Part shown: positions 12,769 to 22,459 of the stretch, in pieces
Layout: the number at the start of each line of letters is the position of its first letter
Numbering within the stretch: position 1 is the first letter of the stretch
NCBI RefSeq assembly: GCF_000406105.1
Contig: NZ_CM001974.1
Coordinates: forward strand, 406,186 to 470,185
Reading direction: 5' to 3'
Origin: Dickeya chrysanthemi NCPPB 402
GTDB lineage: Bacteria; Pseudomonadota; Gammaproteobacteria; Enterobacterales; Enterobacteriaceae
Length of the DNA stretch: 64,000 bases
The notes under the pieces: model-generated
Told to the model about the DNA's origin: nothing
The model's input: only the letters and a program-made list of their open reading frames with translations
Databases searched by the model: none
Made by a program: the position numbers and the translations under genes

Positions 12769-14415
12769 GTGTTGACGCTGTTGAACTTGCTGTCTGCCAT
12801 CGCGCTGCTGGTCTGGGGGACGCATATTGTTCGTACCGGGATTATGCGGGTATACGGCGCCCGTTTGCGCCGTACCATCAGCGATAGCGTGAGCCGTAAG
12901 CCGCTGGCTTTTCTCGCCGGCATCGGTGTGACTGCGCTGGTGCAGAGCAGCAACGCCACCGCGCTGCTCGCTATCTCTTTTGTCTCGCAAGGGTTAATTG
13001 CGCTGGCGCCGGCGTTGGTGATTATTCTGGGGGCGGATGTCGGCACCGCATTGATGGTGCGGGTGCTGACGTTTGATCTCAGTTGGCTGTCGCCATTGCT
13101 GATTTTCCTTGGCGTGGTGTTTTTCCTCAGCCGTAAGCAGACGCGCGCCGGGCAGTTAGGGCGCGTTGCCATCGGGTTGGGATTGATTTTGCTGGCGCTG
13201 GAGCTGATTGTGCAGTCGGCAACGCCGATCACCCAGACCGCCGGGGTGAAGGTGGTGTTTTCCTCGCTGACCGGCGATGTGATGCTGGATGCGCTGATTG
13301 GCGCGATATTCGCCATTGTGAGTTATTCCAGCCTGGCCGCGGTGCTATTAACCGCCACGCTGACGGCCAGTCATGTGATTTCGCTGGATGCGGCGCTGTG
13401 TCTGGTGATCGGCGCGAATTTGGGCAGCGGCATTGTGGCGCTGGCAAATGCCAGTGCGCAGGGGCCGGCGGCGCGACAGGTAGCGCTGGGGAGCATGTTC
13501 TTCAAACTGATCGGCAGCCTGCCGGTGTTGCCGGCCATCGGTTATCTGGCTGATTTGATAGAAACGGTGCCCTTGCCGGATGCGGAACGTGTGATTTATT
13601 TCCACCTGTTTTACAACCTGGCGCGCTGTCTGCTGTTGTTGCCCTTTGCCGAGCGGATGGCGGAGTTGTGCAGCAATCTGGTGCGGGTTGAGCCGGAGCT
13701 CGACCCTCGGTTGCGCCCTCGCCATTTGGATGTCAGCGCGTTGGATACGCCGACGCTGGCGCTGGCTAACGCGGCGCGGGAAACGCTGCGCATTGGCGAC
13801 GTGATCGAACAGATGCTGAAAATGTTTCAGGATACGCTGCAGGGCAACAACCCGCAGGCGCGTGAAATCCGCAAACTGGATGACGACGTGGATGTGCTCT
13901 ACAACGCCATCAAGCTCTATCTGGCGCAGATAGAAAAAGCCGGATTGCATGAGCGGGATTCACGGCGTTGGGCGGAAGTGATTGAAATGGCTCTCAATCT
14001 GGAACAGGCCGGTGATATTATTGAGCGGGTGGTCTGCGATCTGGATGCCCATGCGCCTGACGGGTTGCGCGGTTTTTCGACCGCCGGACGGGACGAACTC
14101 AACACCTTGTACGAACAACTGATGAGCAACCTGCGATTGGGGATGTCGGTGTTCCTCTCGGCGGATGTCACCAGCGCCAGACGCCTGCGTCGCGCTAAAC
14201 ACCGTTTCCGTATTCTGAACCGTCGTTATTCCCATGCACATGTTGACCGATTGCACCAGCAGAACATCCAGAGCCTGGAAACCAGCTCGCTACACCTTGG
14301 TTTGTTGGGGGATATGAACCGGCTGAATTCGCTGTTCTGCGCGGTGGCTTACAACGTGCTGCTGATGACGGAAGACGAGGACGAAGGGCGGGAAGAGTCC
14401 TCGGCGTCGGCGTAG
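12769..14415 (+). CDS. yjbB: Na+/phosphate cotransporter family protein YjbB
   Basis: Inner-membrane protein of the Na/Pi cotransporter family; E. coli YjbB has been linked to phosphate export. The 548-residue protein (E. coli 543) has two inverted Na/Pi repeats with the QSS-type motifs ALVQSSNATALL near residue 60 and SYSSLAAVLLTATL near residue 185. A PhoU-like helical domain covers about residues 330-530. It starts at GTG with a strong gaaggagg site 9 bases upstream. The promoter region carries an 18-base tandem duplication. Confidence 0.93.
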   Translation: MLTLLNLLSAIALLVWGTHIVRTGIMRVYGARLRRTISDSVSRKPLAFLAGIGVTALVQSSNATALLAISFVSQGLIALAPALVIILGADVGTALMVRVLTFDLSWLSPLLIFLGVVFFLSRKQTRAGQLGRVAIGLGLILLALELIVQSATPITQTAGVKVVFSSLTGDVMLDALIGAIFAIVSYSSLAAVLLTATLTASHVISLDAALCLVIGANLGSGIVALANASAQGPAARQVALGSMFFKLIGSLPVLPAIGYLADLIETVPLPDAERVIYFHLFYNLARCLLLLPFAERMAELCSNLVRVEPELDPRLRPRHLDVSALDTPTLALANAARETLRIGDVIEQMLKMFQDTLQGNNPQAREIRKLDDDVDVLYNAIKLYLAQIEKAGLHERDSRRWAEVIEMALNLEQAGDIIERVVCDLDAHAPDGLRGFSTAGRDELNTLYEQLMSNLRLGMSVFLSADVTSARRLRRAKHRFRILNRRYSHAHVDRLHQQNIQSLETSSLHLGLLGDMNRLNSLFCAVAYNVLLMTEDEDEGREESSASA

Positions 14416-14435
14416 CGCCTGATAACGGCAAAGCT

Positions 14436-14472
14436 AAAAAAACCGAAACCCTGCACGGATTCGGTTTTTTTT
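14436..14472. terminator. Bidirectional terminator between yjbB and lysC
   Basis: An A-run plus ccgaa pairs with ttcgg plus a run of eight T across a short loop. The stem is flanked by A-run and T-run, so it can serve yjbB on the plus strand and lysC on the minus strand. Confidence 0.8.
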
Positions 14473-14493
14473 GTCGCTACGGCAACCTAAGGC

Positions 14494-15858
14494 TTATTCA
14501 AACAGGTTGTGGTGCAGCGTCTGCACGACCTGTTCCGCATCGCTGGACGGCACCAGGAAGCACAGGTTATGACTGCTGGCGCCATAACAGATAAGACGAA
14601 TGTTGAACGGCTCCAGCACGCCGAACACCTCTTTGCCGACGCCGCAGGCCTGCGACAGCTTGTTGCCGATCAGCGCCACCAGCGACATATTTTCTTCCAC
14701 TTCCACCCGGCACAGCGAAGACAGTTCGGTCAGCAGCGCGCTGGACAGCAGGCTGTCGCCGGTCGAGGTGGAGCCGGTGGTATCCAGCGTTAGCGCCACG
14801 TTAACCTCGGAAGTGGTGATCAAATCCACCGAGATGTTGTGGCGGGCCAGAATACTGAACACTTCCGCCAGGAAACCACGCGCGTGCAGCATGTTGAGGC
14901 TGTGCAGGGTCAGCAGCGTCTGTTTGCGACGCAGTGCCAGCGCGCGGAACAGTGGCGGGTTCTCGGTGTTGTTGCACACCAGCGTACCGCCCGCCGCCGG
15001 GTCTTTACTGGAGCCGACAAATACCGGGATATCGCTGCGTACGGCCGGCAGCAGGGTCGCTGGGTGCAGCACTTTGGCGCCGAAGGTCGCCATTTCGGCG
15101 GCTTCTTCAAAGGTAATCTGGTCGATACGGTGGGCGGACGGCACCACGCGCGGGTCGGTGGTGTAGATACCGGGCACATCGGTCCAGATGTCGATGCGGC
15201 CGACGTTCAGCGCTTCGCCCAGCAGCGCGGCGGTGTAGTCGCTGCCGCCGCGGCCCAGCGTGGTGGTACGGCCTTTGGCTTCGCTGCCGATAAAGCCCTG
15301 GGTAATGACCAGGCCCTGCGCCAGACGTGGCACCAGCTGGCTGCGGGTCAGCTCGCCCAGCATGTCGCAGTCCGGTTCGGCGCGGCCGAAACGATCGTTG
15401 GTACGCATGATTTTACGTACATCGAACCATTCCGCGGCGACGTTGCGCTCGCGCAGGATTTCCACAAACAGCAGGGTGGACATCAGTTCGCCGTGGCTGA
15501 CCAGCTCGTCGGTCAGCGCGTTGGAGGTAGCCAGCGACGCGGCTTCCGACAGGCGGGCTACGTTATCCAGCATACGTTCAATTTCCTCGCGGATAACGGC
15601 AGGCTGGTTGAGGCGATTGATGATGGCGTATTGAATCTGGCGCAGTTTTTCCAGTTGCGCCGCACGTTCCTCCGGCGGCAAACCTTCAGCCAGCGCGACC
15701 AGCAGATTGGTGACGCCGGCGGAGGCGGACAACACCACCACCCGTACCTGAGAATCCGACAGTACGATGTCGGCGCTGCGGTTCATGGCGTCGAAATCAG
15801 CGACGCTGGTGCCGCCGAATTTGGCGATAATCAGTGAGTTATTCGTGTTAGCAGACAT
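14494..15858 (-). CDS. lysC: Lysine-sensitive aspartate kinase III
   Basis: Phosphorylates aspartate in the first step of lysine synthesis and is inhibited by lysine. The 454-residue protein matches E. coli LysC (449). The kinase core begins with KFGGTSVADFDAMNRSADIV, and two ACT domains for lysine binding lie in the last 150 residues (HNISVDLITTSEV, ending LCFLVPSSDAEQVVQTLHHN). It is monocistronic. The 5' leader contains a lysine riboswitch, so expression is controlled by lysine at the RNA level. Confidence 0.97.
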   Translation of the reverse strand: MSANTNNSLIIAKFGGTSVADFDAMNRSADIVLSDSQVRVVVLSASAGVTNLLVALAEGLPPEERAAQLEKLRQIQYAIINRLNQPAVIREEIERMLDNVARLSEAASLATSNALTDELVSHGELMSTLLFVEILRERNVAAEWFDVRKIMRTNDRFGRAEPDCDMLGELTRSQLVPRLAQGLVITQGFIGSEAKGRTTTLGRGGSDYTAALLGEALNVGRIDIWTDVPGIYTTDPRVVPSAHRIDQITFEEAAEMATFGAKVLHPATLLPAVRSDIPVFVGSSKDPAAGGTLVCNNTENPPLFRALALRRKQTLLTLHSLNMLHARGFLAEVFSILARHNISVDLITTSEVNVALTLDTTGSTSTGDSLLSSALLTELSSLCRVEVEENMSLVALIGNKLSQACGVGKEVFGVLEPFNIRLICYGASSHNLCFLVPSSDAEQVVQTLHHNLFE

Positions 15859-15978
15859 TCAAAAAACCTCGTGTCAGGGGCGTCATCGTCGTTATCGACA
15901 ACAGCATTCCATCGTTAAGCCTTGGCACAAGGGAAGAGCGGTAAACGGGGGGCAGGCGTAGGAACTGGCTACGGCACA

Positions 15979-16170
15979 CCCAGAAGCGCTCCACCTTGCT
16001 GATCGTTCCGCCTTGCGGAGCGATGCGGGTGACAACCCAGGGGATTCAGCCCCTGCAGTCGACAGCGTAAACACCGTAGGTTACGTCTGCCTCGGCGCCG
16101 CTCCCCCTCCGGTATCGTCATCGGATACGGTTCCTCCGATACCTTGCCTGGGCGGCGCTCCTCTTCTGGC
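15979..16170 (-). ncRNA. Lysine riboswitch (L box) of lysC
   Basis: On the minus strand the leader closely follows the E. coli lysC L box. Helix P1 is formed by gccagaag (16170-16163) and cttctggg (15986-15979). Conserved pieces between them include AAGAGG, GGAGCGCCGCC-like, the GGGGCTGAATCCCCTGGG hairpin and GGTGGAGCGCTTCTGGG. A separate cttgcgca/tgcgcaag hairpin (16170-16190) precedes the aptamer, as in E. coli. The stretch 15859-15978 is the expression platform. Lysine binding is expected to block translation or end transcription of lysC. Confidence 0.92.
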
Positions 16171-16340
16171 TTGCGCAACGCGTGCGCAAGTAGGCTTTTA
16201 CAAATAGCGGGTAACGCGGCGGCTGTCAATCAACATTGGACCGGCGCGCGGTATTTCGCAAGAAAAGGGCTTCCCAGCACGGCGTTAAGGGATACAATCG
16301 GGAAAAAACGGGCGGGATTCGTCGCCCGGCGACTGATTTA

Positions 16341-16382
16341 TTCTCAAACCGACTTGTTCTCAAACCGACTTGTTCTCAAACC
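16341..16382. repeat. 16-base tandem repeat just before pgi
   Basis: The unit ttctcaaaccgacttg occurs twice in full (16341-16356, 16357-16372), followed by its first ten bases (16373-16382). The array ends 13 bases before the pgi start codon, so it lies in the mRNA leader. The region 16191-16340 upstream shows no gene and must hold the lysC and pgi promoters. Confidence 0.85.
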
Positions 16383-16395
16383 AAAGAGTAGTGTG

Positions 16396-18045
16396 ATGAA
16401 AAATATCAACCCGACGCAGACTGCCGCCTGGCAGGCATTGCAGCAGCATTTCGCTGCGATGAAAGAGGTGCAGATCAGCGACCTGTTCGCGCAGGATCCC
16501 GAGCGTTTCTCGCATTTTTCCGCCACGTTCGGCGATCTGATGCTGGTGGATTACTCCAAAAACCGCATCACTGCCGAGACGTTGGAAAAACTGCAGGCGC
16601 TGGCGCGTGAAACCGATCTGTCCGCTGCCATCCAGTCGATGTTTTCCGGCGAGAAGATTAACCGCACTGAAGATCGCGCCGTGTTGCATGTCGCGTTGCG
16701 CAACCGCAGCAATACGCCGATTGTGGTTGACGGCAAAGATGTGATGCCGGACGTGAACGCGGTGCTGCAAAAGATGAAGCAGTTCAGCGAACGCGTGATT
16801 GGCGGCGAGTGGAAAGGCTATACCGGCAAGGCGATTACCGACGTGGTGAACATCGGTATCGGCGGGTCCGACCTGGGGCCGTACATGGTGACGGAAGCGC
16901 TGCGTCCGTATAAAAACCATCTGACCATGCACTTCGTGTCCAACGTTGACGGCACCCACATCGCTGAAATATTAAAGCGCGTCAACCCGGAAACCACGCT
17001 GTTCCTGGTCGCTTCCAAGACCTTTACCACCCAGGAAACCATGACCAACGCCCACAGCGCGCGTGACTGGTTCCTGAAAGCGGCCGGTGATGAAAAACAT
17101 GTCGCCAAACACTTTGCGGCGCTGTCTACCAATGCCAAAGCCGTTGGCGAATTCGGTATCGACACCGACAACATGTTTGAATTTTGGGACTGGGTCGGCG
17201 GCCGTTACTCACTGTGGTCAGCTATCGGCTTGTCGATTGTGTTGTCGGTCGGTTTCGATAATTTCGAGCAATTGTTGAGCGGTGCGCACGCCATGGACCA
17301 GCATTTCGCCACCACCCCGGCTGAGAAAAACCTGCCGGTGCTGCTGGCGCTGATCGGCATTTGGTACAACAACTTTTTTGGCGCGGAAACTGAAGCGATT
17401 CTGCCGTACGACCAGTACATGCACCGCTTTGCGGCTTACTTCCAGCAAGGCAACATGGAATCCAACGGTAAGTACGTTGACCGCAACGGCAATCCGGTGG
17501 ATTACCAGACCGGCCCGATCATCTGGGGCGAACCGGGCACCAACGGCCAGCATGCGTTCTATCAACTGATCCATCAGGGGACCAAGCTGGTGCCGTGCGA
17601 CTTCATTGCACCAGCGATGACCCACAACCCGCTGAGCGACCACCATAGCAAGTTGCTGTCGAACTTCTTCGCGCAGACCGAGGCGCTGGCGTTCGGTAAA
17701 TCCCGCGAGGTGGTGGAAGCCGAGTTCGCGGCGGCCGGTAAATCAGCCAAAGAGGTCGAGCACGTGGCGCCGTTCAAAGTATTCGAAGGCAACCGCCCGA
17801 CCAACTCCATCCTGCTGCGGGAAATCACGCCGTACAGCCTGGGGGCGTTGATCGCGCTTTACGAGCACAAGATCTTTACTCAGGGTGCCATTCTGAACAT
17901 CTTCACCTTCGACCAGTGGGGCGTGGAGTTGGGCAAACAGCTGGCTAACCGTATTCTGCCGGAATTGCAGGATGACAGCGCGGTTAGCAGCCATGACAGC
18001 TCCACCAATGGGCTTATCAACCGCTTCAAACAGTGGCGCGCGTAA
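16396..18045 (+). CDS. pgi: Glucose-6-phosphate isomerase
   Basis: Interconverts glucose 6-phosphate and fructose 6-phosphate in glycolysis. The 549-residue protein has the same length as E. coli Pgi and begins [16 protein letters not shown]. The family signatures are seen as the sugar-phosphate segment [15 protein letters not shown], the catalytic Glu in [14 protein letters not shown], and the C-terminal [15 protein letters not shown]. The reading frame extends upstream to 16144 without being coding. The ribosome site is weak, and a tandem repeat lies next to the start. Confidence 0.98.
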   Translation: MKNINPTQTAAWQALQQHFAAMKEVQISDLFAQDPERFSHFSATFGDLMLVDYSKNRITAETLEKLQALARETDLSAAIQSMFSGEKINRTEDRAVLHVALRNRSNTPIVVDGKDVMPDVNAVLQKMKQFSERVIGGEWKGYTGKAITDVVNIGIGGSDLGPYMVTEALRPYKNHLTMHFVSNVDGTHIAEILKRVNPETTLFLVASKTFTTQETMTNAHSARDWFLKAAGDEKHVAKHFAALSTNAKAVGEFGIDTDNMFEFWDWVGGRYSLWSAIGLSIVLSVGFDNFEQLLSGAHAMDQHFATTPAEKNLPVLLALIGIWYNNFFGAETEAILPYDQYMHRFAAYFQQGNMESNGKYVDRNGNPVDYQTGPIIWGEPGTNGQHAFYQLIHQGTKLVPCDFIAPAMTHNPLSDHHSKLLSNFFAQTEALAFGKSREVVEAEFAAAGKSAKEVEHVAPFKVFEGNRPTNSILLREITPYSLGALIALYEHKIFTQGAILNIFTFDQWGVELGKQLANRILPELQDDSAVSSHDSSTNGLINRFKQWRA

Positions 18046-18069
18046 TAACAACCGTGTCATAACGCTATC

Positions 18070-18141
18070 GCGTTGTTATAACTACATTGCGTTGTTATAA
18101 CTATATTGCGTTGTTATAACTACATCGCGTTGCTATAACGA
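18070..18141. repeat. 19-base tandem repeat after pgi
   Basis: The unit gcgttgttataactacatt occurs three times with single changes (18070-18088, 18089-18107, 18108-18126), followed by a partial fourth copy. Each unit contains the 8-base palindrome gttataac. The array lies between the pgi stop and its terminator, so it is transcribed in the 3' untranslated region. Confidence 0.9.
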
Positions 18142-18164
18142 CAGGCCCCGATTTTGGGGCCTGT
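18141..18164 (+). terminator. Terminator of pgi
   Basis: A perfect 9-base-pair stem (acaggcccc, loop gatttt, ggggcctgt) is followed by only a short T-containing tail. It follows the 19-base repeat array. The remaining bases to 18332 show no further gene. Confidence 0.7.
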
Positions 18165-18332
18165 TGATTTGTGGGCGGACGTGATCGCCGTCATGACGAC
18201 GGAAATAGTTGTTCCGTGAACAATGACTGCCATGCTGATGGTGGTAACATGGAATTGTTTCAGCATAAGTTTTCGGTTGTCGGGTCGGGCTAGCCCGGTT
18301 CGGCCGGTGTATTGATCATCACGGAGAGAAAC

Positions 18333-18677
18333 ATGCGGACTCGTATACTGATGGGATTGGCTGCCGTCACGTTACTGGCAGGGTGCAGCACCAATAACGA
18401 ACTCAGTGCGGCTGGTCAGGCAGTGCGTTTTACCGACAGTAAACCGTCGGCACAATGCCAGTTATTGGGTAGCGTGACCGGTACGCAATCCAACTGGTTG
18501 TCCGGCGGCAACAGTGAAGGCAGTTCAATGCGCGGTGCCGCCAACGATCTGCGCAATAAAGCGGCGGCGATGGGCGGTAACGTGATTTATGGGGCGAACA
18601 CGCCGAGTCAGACGTTCCTGTCCAGTTTCGCGCCGTTGGACAGCAAAATGCAGGGTCAGGTTTATAAGTGCCCCTGA
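18333..18677 (+). CDS. yjeI: DUF4156 family lipoprotein (YjeI-like)
   Basis: Small predicted outer-membrane or periplasmic lipoprotein of 114 residues with unknown function. The signal peptide ends in the lipobox LLAGC at residues 15-19, and the mature part keeps the family segments GSMRGAANDLRNKAAAMGGNVIYG (in parts) and GQVYKCP at the end, as in E. coli YjeI. The ATG at 18333 was chosen because it has a ggagag ribosome site and gives a correct signal peptide. It is monocistronic and precedes convergent epmB. Confidence 0.85.
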   Translation: MRTRILMGLAAVTLLAGCSTNNELSAAGQAVRFTDSKPSAQCQLLGSVTGTQSNWLSGGNSEGSSMRGAANDLRNKAAAMGGNVIYGANTPSQTFLSSFAPLDSKMQGQVYKCP

Positions 18678-18728
18678 TGCCGAAGGCAATCAGCGTTGCC
18701 GGCGAACGCCGGTGACGCAGTTGGCGTC

Positions 18729-19772
18729 TCAGTCCTGATTTTCCTGTAATTGCCGCATACCGATATCCAGCAGCGTTTTGCTGGCCTCGCCGCCGATTTC
18801 CCGCGCCAGACTTGGCACCAGATAACCCGATACCTGCGTCATCAATTCCCTGACCAATGTGCGAGCGTCATCATCCGGCACCAAAAAGTGCGCAGCGCCT
18901 TGTACTTTATCCAGCACATGCAGGTAATAGGGCAGAATGCCGGCGTCGAACAAAGCATTGCTGAGCGCCGCCAGCGTATTGGCGTTATCGTTGACCCCAC
19001 GCAGCAAGACGCTTTGGTTGAGTAACGTCACCCCGGCCTGACGCAGGCGCGCCATGCCGTCGGCGAGTTCCGTATCGATTTCATTGGCGTGGTTGATGTG
19101 GGTGACCAGCACCACCCGTAGCGGCGACTGCGCCAGCCGCTGGCAGAGTTCAGCGGTAATACGCGCAGGGATCACCACCGGCAAGCGGGTGTGAATGCGC
19201 AACCGCTTCAGATGAGGGATCTGTTCCAGTTCGGTCAGTAGCCAGGCCAGCTCGTGATCTTTGGCCATCAACGGGTCGCCGCCGGAAAAGATGATTTCGT
19301 CCAACTGCGGATGCTGACGGATATAATCCAGCGCCTGACGCCAGTTAGCTTTGTTGCCCTGATTATCCTGATAGGGAAAATGGCGGCGGAAGCAGTAACG
19401 GCAATTAACCGCACAGCCGCCTTTCACCAGCAACAGGGCACGATTGTGGTATTTATGCAGTAACCCAGGTACGACGCTGTGCTGCTCGTCCAGCGGATCA
19501 TAGCTAAAGCCGGGGGTGGCGATGAACTCGTCCTGTGCGGTCAATACCTGCAATAACAACGGATCCCGCGCATCGCCTGGGCGCATACGGGCGGCAAAGG
19601 CTCGCGGCACCCGCAATGGAAACAATCTGCGCGCTTCGCGTCCGGCGGTCAGTTGCGGGTGGTTATCCAGCGCCAGAAGTCTCAGCAATTCATCAGGATC
19701 GGTAATAACATCGGCGAGTTGCTGCAACCAATCTTCTCGGGAGGGTATATTTAGGGTTACAATGTGTGCCAT
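18729..19772 (-). CDS. epmB: EF-P beta-lysylation protein EpmB (lysine 2,3-aminomutase)
   Basis: Radical SAM enzyme that converts (S)-alpha-lysine to (R)-beta-lysine, which EpmA then attaches to elongation factor P. The 347-residue protein (E. coli 342) has the radical SAM motif CAVNCRYC near residue 120 and a PLP-binding region further on. It is divergent from efp with only 39 bases between starts. The partner epmA lies at 25392 in this window. Confidence 0.96.
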   Translation of the reverse strand: MAHIVTLNIPSREDWLQQLADVITDPDELLRLLALDNHPQLTAGREARRLFPLRVPRAFAARMRPGDARDPLLLQVLTAQDEFIATPGFSYDPLDEQHSVVPGLLHKYHNRALLLVKGGCAVNCRYCFRRHFPYQDNQGNKANWRQALDYIRQHPQLDEIIFSGGDPLMAKDHELAWLLTELEQIPHLKRLRIHTRLPVVIPARITAELCQRLAQSPLRVVLVTHINHANEIDTELADGMARLRQAGVTLLNQSVLLRGVNDNANTLAALSNALFDAGILPYYLHVLDKVQGAAHFLVPDDDARTLVRELMTQVSGYLVPSLAREIGGEASKTLLDIGMRQLQENQD

Positions 19773-19811
19773 TTTTTTGGCTAAGTACCAGTATCAATGT
19801 AGAGGGCCATT

Positions 19812-20378
19812 ATGGCGACTTATTTTAGCAACGATTTCCGTTCCGGTCTTAAAATCATGTTCGAGGGCGAGCCTTATGCTATCGAATCCAGTGAGTTTGT
19901 TAAGCCGGGTAAAGGCCAGGCATTCGCCCGTGTCAAAATGCGTCGTCTGTTGACGGGGTCCCGCGTTGAGAAAACCTTCAAGTCTACCGATTCGGCTGAA
20001 GGTGCTGACGTGATGGATACCAACATGAACTACCTGTATAACGACGGCGAGTTCTACCATTTCATGCACCCAGAAACCTTTGAACAGCACCAGGTTGAAG
20101 CGAAGACGGTGGGTGATTCCGCCAAGTGGCTGCAGGATAACGCCGAATGTATCGTTACCCTGTGGGACGGTCGTCCGATCGCTGTTCAGCCGCCGAACTT
20201 TATCGAAGCTGAAATCACCGAAACCGATCCGGGCCTGAAAGGCGATACCGCGGGTACTGGCGGCAAGCCGGCCACCCTGTCTACCGGTGCGGTGGTGAAA
20301 GTGCCGTTGTTCGTGCAGATTGGCGAAGTGATCAAGGTTGACACCCGCTCCGGCGAATACGTCTCCCGCGTGAAGTAA
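19812..20378 (+). CDS. efp: Translation elongation factor P
   Basis: Rescues ribosomes stalled on consecutive prolines by binding between the P and E sites. The 188-residue protein has the usual three beta-barrel domains. Lys34 in the loop [10 protein letters not shown] is the residue modified by EpmA with beta-lysine. The start has an agaggg-type ribosome site. The gene is divergent from epmB. Confidence 0.98.
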   Translation: MATYFSNDFRSGLKIMFEGEPYAIESSEFVKPGKGQAFARVKMRRLLTGSRVEKTFKSTDSAEGADVMDTNMNYLYNDGEFYHFMHPETFEQHQVEAKTVGDSAKWLQDNAECIVTLWDGRPIAVQPPNFIEAEITETDPGLKGDTAGTGGKPATLSTGAVVKVPLFVQIGEVIKVDTRSGEYVSRVK

Positions 20379-20386
20379 TCTTCCCG

Positions 20387-20419
20387 ACGCGTAAACTGTC
20401 CGTCGGGCGGTTTACGCGT
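20387..20419 (+). terminator. Hairpin after efp
   Basis: A perfect 10-base-pair stem (acgcgtaaac / gtttacgcgt) with a 13-base loop begins 8 bases after the efp stop. No clear T-run follows, so it may end transcription with Rho or protect the message. Confidence 0.45.
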
Positions 20420-20533
20420 TGCCGCACGGCTATCATCCCGTCTGAAAAATTCTCTCACACATGCTGAGCGAAGCTTGATGGTATTTTCTCCCGCCTGACG
20501 TAATAATGCCGCGTCTTGGTTAAGGAGAGAGCG

Positions 20534-20887
20534 ATGTCCCCACTCATCATTACGGTATTCATGCTGACTCTCAGCAATGTATTTATGACCTTTGCCTGGT
20601 ATGGGCATCTTCGTTATTTCAGTGGCCGTACCTGGATGGCGGCGGCGCTGGTCAGTTGGGGGATTGCGCTGTTTGAATACCTGTTGCAAGTGCCGGCTAA
20701 CCGTATTGGTTATCAGGTCGCCTCAGCCGGGCAACTGAAAATCTTGCAGGAAGTGATCAGCCTGTCGGTGTTTATTCCTTTCTCGATGATTATTCTCAAA
20801 GAACCTTTCCGCACGGACTATATATGGGCCGGCTTGTGTCTGCTGGGCGCGGTGTTCTTTATGTTCCGCGACAAAATTATGGGCTGA
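20534..20887 (+). CDS. DUF486 (DMT-like) small membrane protein
   Basis: Predicted inner-membrane protein of 117 residues with four hydrophobic helices (about 5-22, 35-52, 70-88, 95-113). It matches the DUF486 family of the drug/metabolite transporter superfamily. Its function is not known. The ATG at 20534 was chosen because it has the ribosome site aaggagaga and gives the family's N-terminus MSPLII. It lies between efp and the convergent blc. Confidence 0.85.
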   Translation: MSPLIITVFMLTLSNVFMTFAWYGHLRYFSGRTWMAAALVSWGIALFEYLLQVPANRIGYQVASAGQLKILQEVISLSVFIPFSMIILKEPFRTDYIWAGLCLLGAVFFMFRDKIMG

Positions 20888-20908
20888 CCTGCTATAACGA
20901 TTTCCCGT

Positions 20909-20935
20909 AAAAACAGCCGGTAGAATAACCGGCTG
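20909..20935 (-). terminator. Terminator of blc (minus strand)
   Basis: An 8-base-pair stem (cagccggt / accggctg, loop agaata on the plus strand) is followed on the minus strand by five T. It lies 94 bases after the blc stop and could also slow transcription arriving from the DUF486 gene. Confidence 0.65.
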
Positions 20936-21028
20936 AAAATACACTGACCGACTGACTTGTCATGACGGGAAATAAGAATATCAAAACAGTGTTTTATTTA
21001 TTTCTCTCTGTAGGTTGATCCCAGCGAA

Positions 21029-21568
21029 TTATTTCCCTGCACCCGCGTTGGTGTTAATCCAGATTAATTTGTCCGCCTGAAAACCATTGCGTTGTGCCGC
21101 TGCCAATAACGCCTGCCTGACAAGCGCAGGAAGCTCAGGAGTCCGGGACAGAATCCAGAGATAATCGCGGTTTGGCCCGCATACCAACGCGTAACGATAG
21201 TCGCTGTCCAGCGCAATCACGTTGTAGCCGCCGTAAAATGGCCCGAAGAACGACACTTTCAGTGCGGCGCGTTGCGGTGAGCCGGTGAAATAAGCTTTGC
21301 CGGTACTTTCGCGCCAGACGCGTTTCACCGGGTCGAAACCCCGGTTCACCACGGTGATGCCGCCATCCTCCCGTGGGCGGTAGGTGGCGGTGACCTGCTC
21401 CAGACCTCGCTCGAAGCGGTTGTCCAGCCGGGCGATTTCATACCAGGTTCCCATATAGCGGGCAGGTTCGAAGTTATCCACCACCTGCACGCCTTGCGGC
21501 GGCGTGGTGCTGCAAGCCGTCGTGAACAAGGTAATCAATGAGGTCAGCAATACGCGCCAATGCTTCAT
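21029..21568 (-). CDS. blc: Outer-membrane lipoprotein Blc (bacterial lipocalin)
   Basis: Lipocalin anchored in the outer membrane, thought to carry lysophospholipids or fatty acids during envelope stress. The 179-residue protein (E. coli 177) has a lipoprotein signal peptide ending TTAC near residue 19. The lipocalin motif reads GTWYEIARLDNRFERG at about residue 40. The gene lies next to the frd operon, as in E. coli. Confidence 0.95.
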   Translation of the reverse strand: MKHWRVLLTSLITLFTTACSTTPPQGVQVVDNFEPARYMGTWYEIARLDNRFERGLEQVTATYRPREDGGITVVNRGFDPVKRVWRESTGKAYFTGSPQRAALKVSFFGPFYGGYNVIALDSDYRYALVCGPNRDYLWILSRTPELPALVRQALLAAAQRNGFQADKLIWINTNAGAGK

Positions 21569-21632
21569 TTACAGCTTCCTGTGTTGGTTTATCTTGGGTT
21601 TAAAGGTAGGAAGCGCAGCGTGAAGATGCAAT

Positions 21633-21657
21633 AAAAAAGGCCCGCACAGTGCGGGCC
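21633..21657 (-). terminator. Terminator of frdABCD
   Basis: On the minus strand a perfect 8-base-pair stem (ggcccgca, loop, tgcgggcc) is followed by six T. It lies 24 bases after the frdD stop. Confidence 0.85.
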
Positions 21658-21680
21658 GTAGAGCATGGATGAGCGTTGTT

Positions 21681-22037
21681 TTACAGCGTGACTACACCAA
21701 TGATAGTGACGACCGAGAGGATCGCCGCCAGGCCGTAAAACACCCATTTACCGGCCGGTACATGGATTTTCAGGTCATGCATGGCGTGATGGATACGGTG
21801 TAGGCCACACCACAGCGGCAGCACGATCATCAGCAGCAGAAACGCACGGCCAATCAGGCTATGACTAAACGCCGCGATACGATCATAGCTCAGCGCTTGC
21901 GGAAACATGCCGAGCGGCAGCAGAACCCCGATCAGCAGGATGATAACCGGCGCGAACATTGCGCTCCACATACCGCCTGCGCCGAACAGGCCCCAGAACG
22001 GTGGTTCGTCGGAGCGTTTGGGTTGTTGATTATTCAC
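21681..22037 (-). CDS. frdD: Fumarate reductase membrane anchor subunit D
   Basis: Membrane anchor of fumarate reductase that, with FrdC, binds menaquinol. The protein is 118 residues (E. coli 119) with three transmembrane helices and the conserved end [21 protein letters not shown] chose the GTG at 22037, preceded by a strong caggagg site. An upstream extension to 22109 would overlap frdC and has no family match. It is the last gene of frdABCD. Confidence 0.96.
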   Translation of the reverse strand: MNNQQPKRSDEPPFWGLFGAGGMWSAMFAPVIILLIGVLLPLGMFPQALSYDRIAAFSHSLIGRAFLLLMIVLPLWCGLHRIHHAMHDLKIHVPAGKWVFYGLAAILSVVTIIGVVTL

Positions 22038-22051
22038 GAGATTCCTCCTGT

Positions 22052-22447
22052 TCAGAACAGCAAGGCGATGGCCAGCACCGCCAGCGTGATGACCACAGTG
22101 GCCGCCCACAGTGCTTTAACGACCGGCTCAGGCCCCATCTTTTCCTCTTTCACGATGATGATGGTGGCTTTAGGCGCCAGATCGAACCAGGTTTTGGTAT
22201 GCAACACCGCTGCCAGCAAGGCGACGATGTTGAGCAGCAATACCAGCGGGTTTTGCAGGAAGCCGACGAAATGGCTCCAGCCTTCCGGGCCGGCTTTAAG
22301 CGAAAATACGCCATGCAGCAGCACGATGCTGAACCAGACCGCAGGCACCGCAGTACCTTCGCGCAGCATATAGAAACGGTAGAAACCGAGCTTCTGCCAC
22401 CAGGTGGGCGTCATACCGCGGACATACGCTTTACGTTTGGTGATCAT
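22052..22447 (-). CDS. frdC: Fumarate reductase membrane anchor subunit C
   Basis: Second membrane anchor of fumarate reductase, 131 residues as in E. coli. It has three transmembrane helices. The segment [13 protein letters not shown] near the start and the quinone-side residues in [14 protein letters not shown] are conserved. It lies 12 bases after frdB and 14 bases before frdD. Confidence 0.97.
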   Translation of the reverse strand: MITKRKAYVRGMTPTWWQKLGFYRFYMLREGTAVPAVWFSIVLLHGVFSLKAGPEGWSHFVGFLQNPLVLLLNIVALLAAVLHTKTWFDLAPKATIIIVKEEKMGPEPVVKALWAATVVITLAVLAIALLF

Positions 22448-22459
22448 TTGTTGCCTCCC

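Noticed and set aside
18070..18141. Tandem repeats after pgi considered as a CRISPR array
   Set aside because: The units are directly adjacent with no spacers, and there are no cas genes. The same applies to the repeats in the surface protein.
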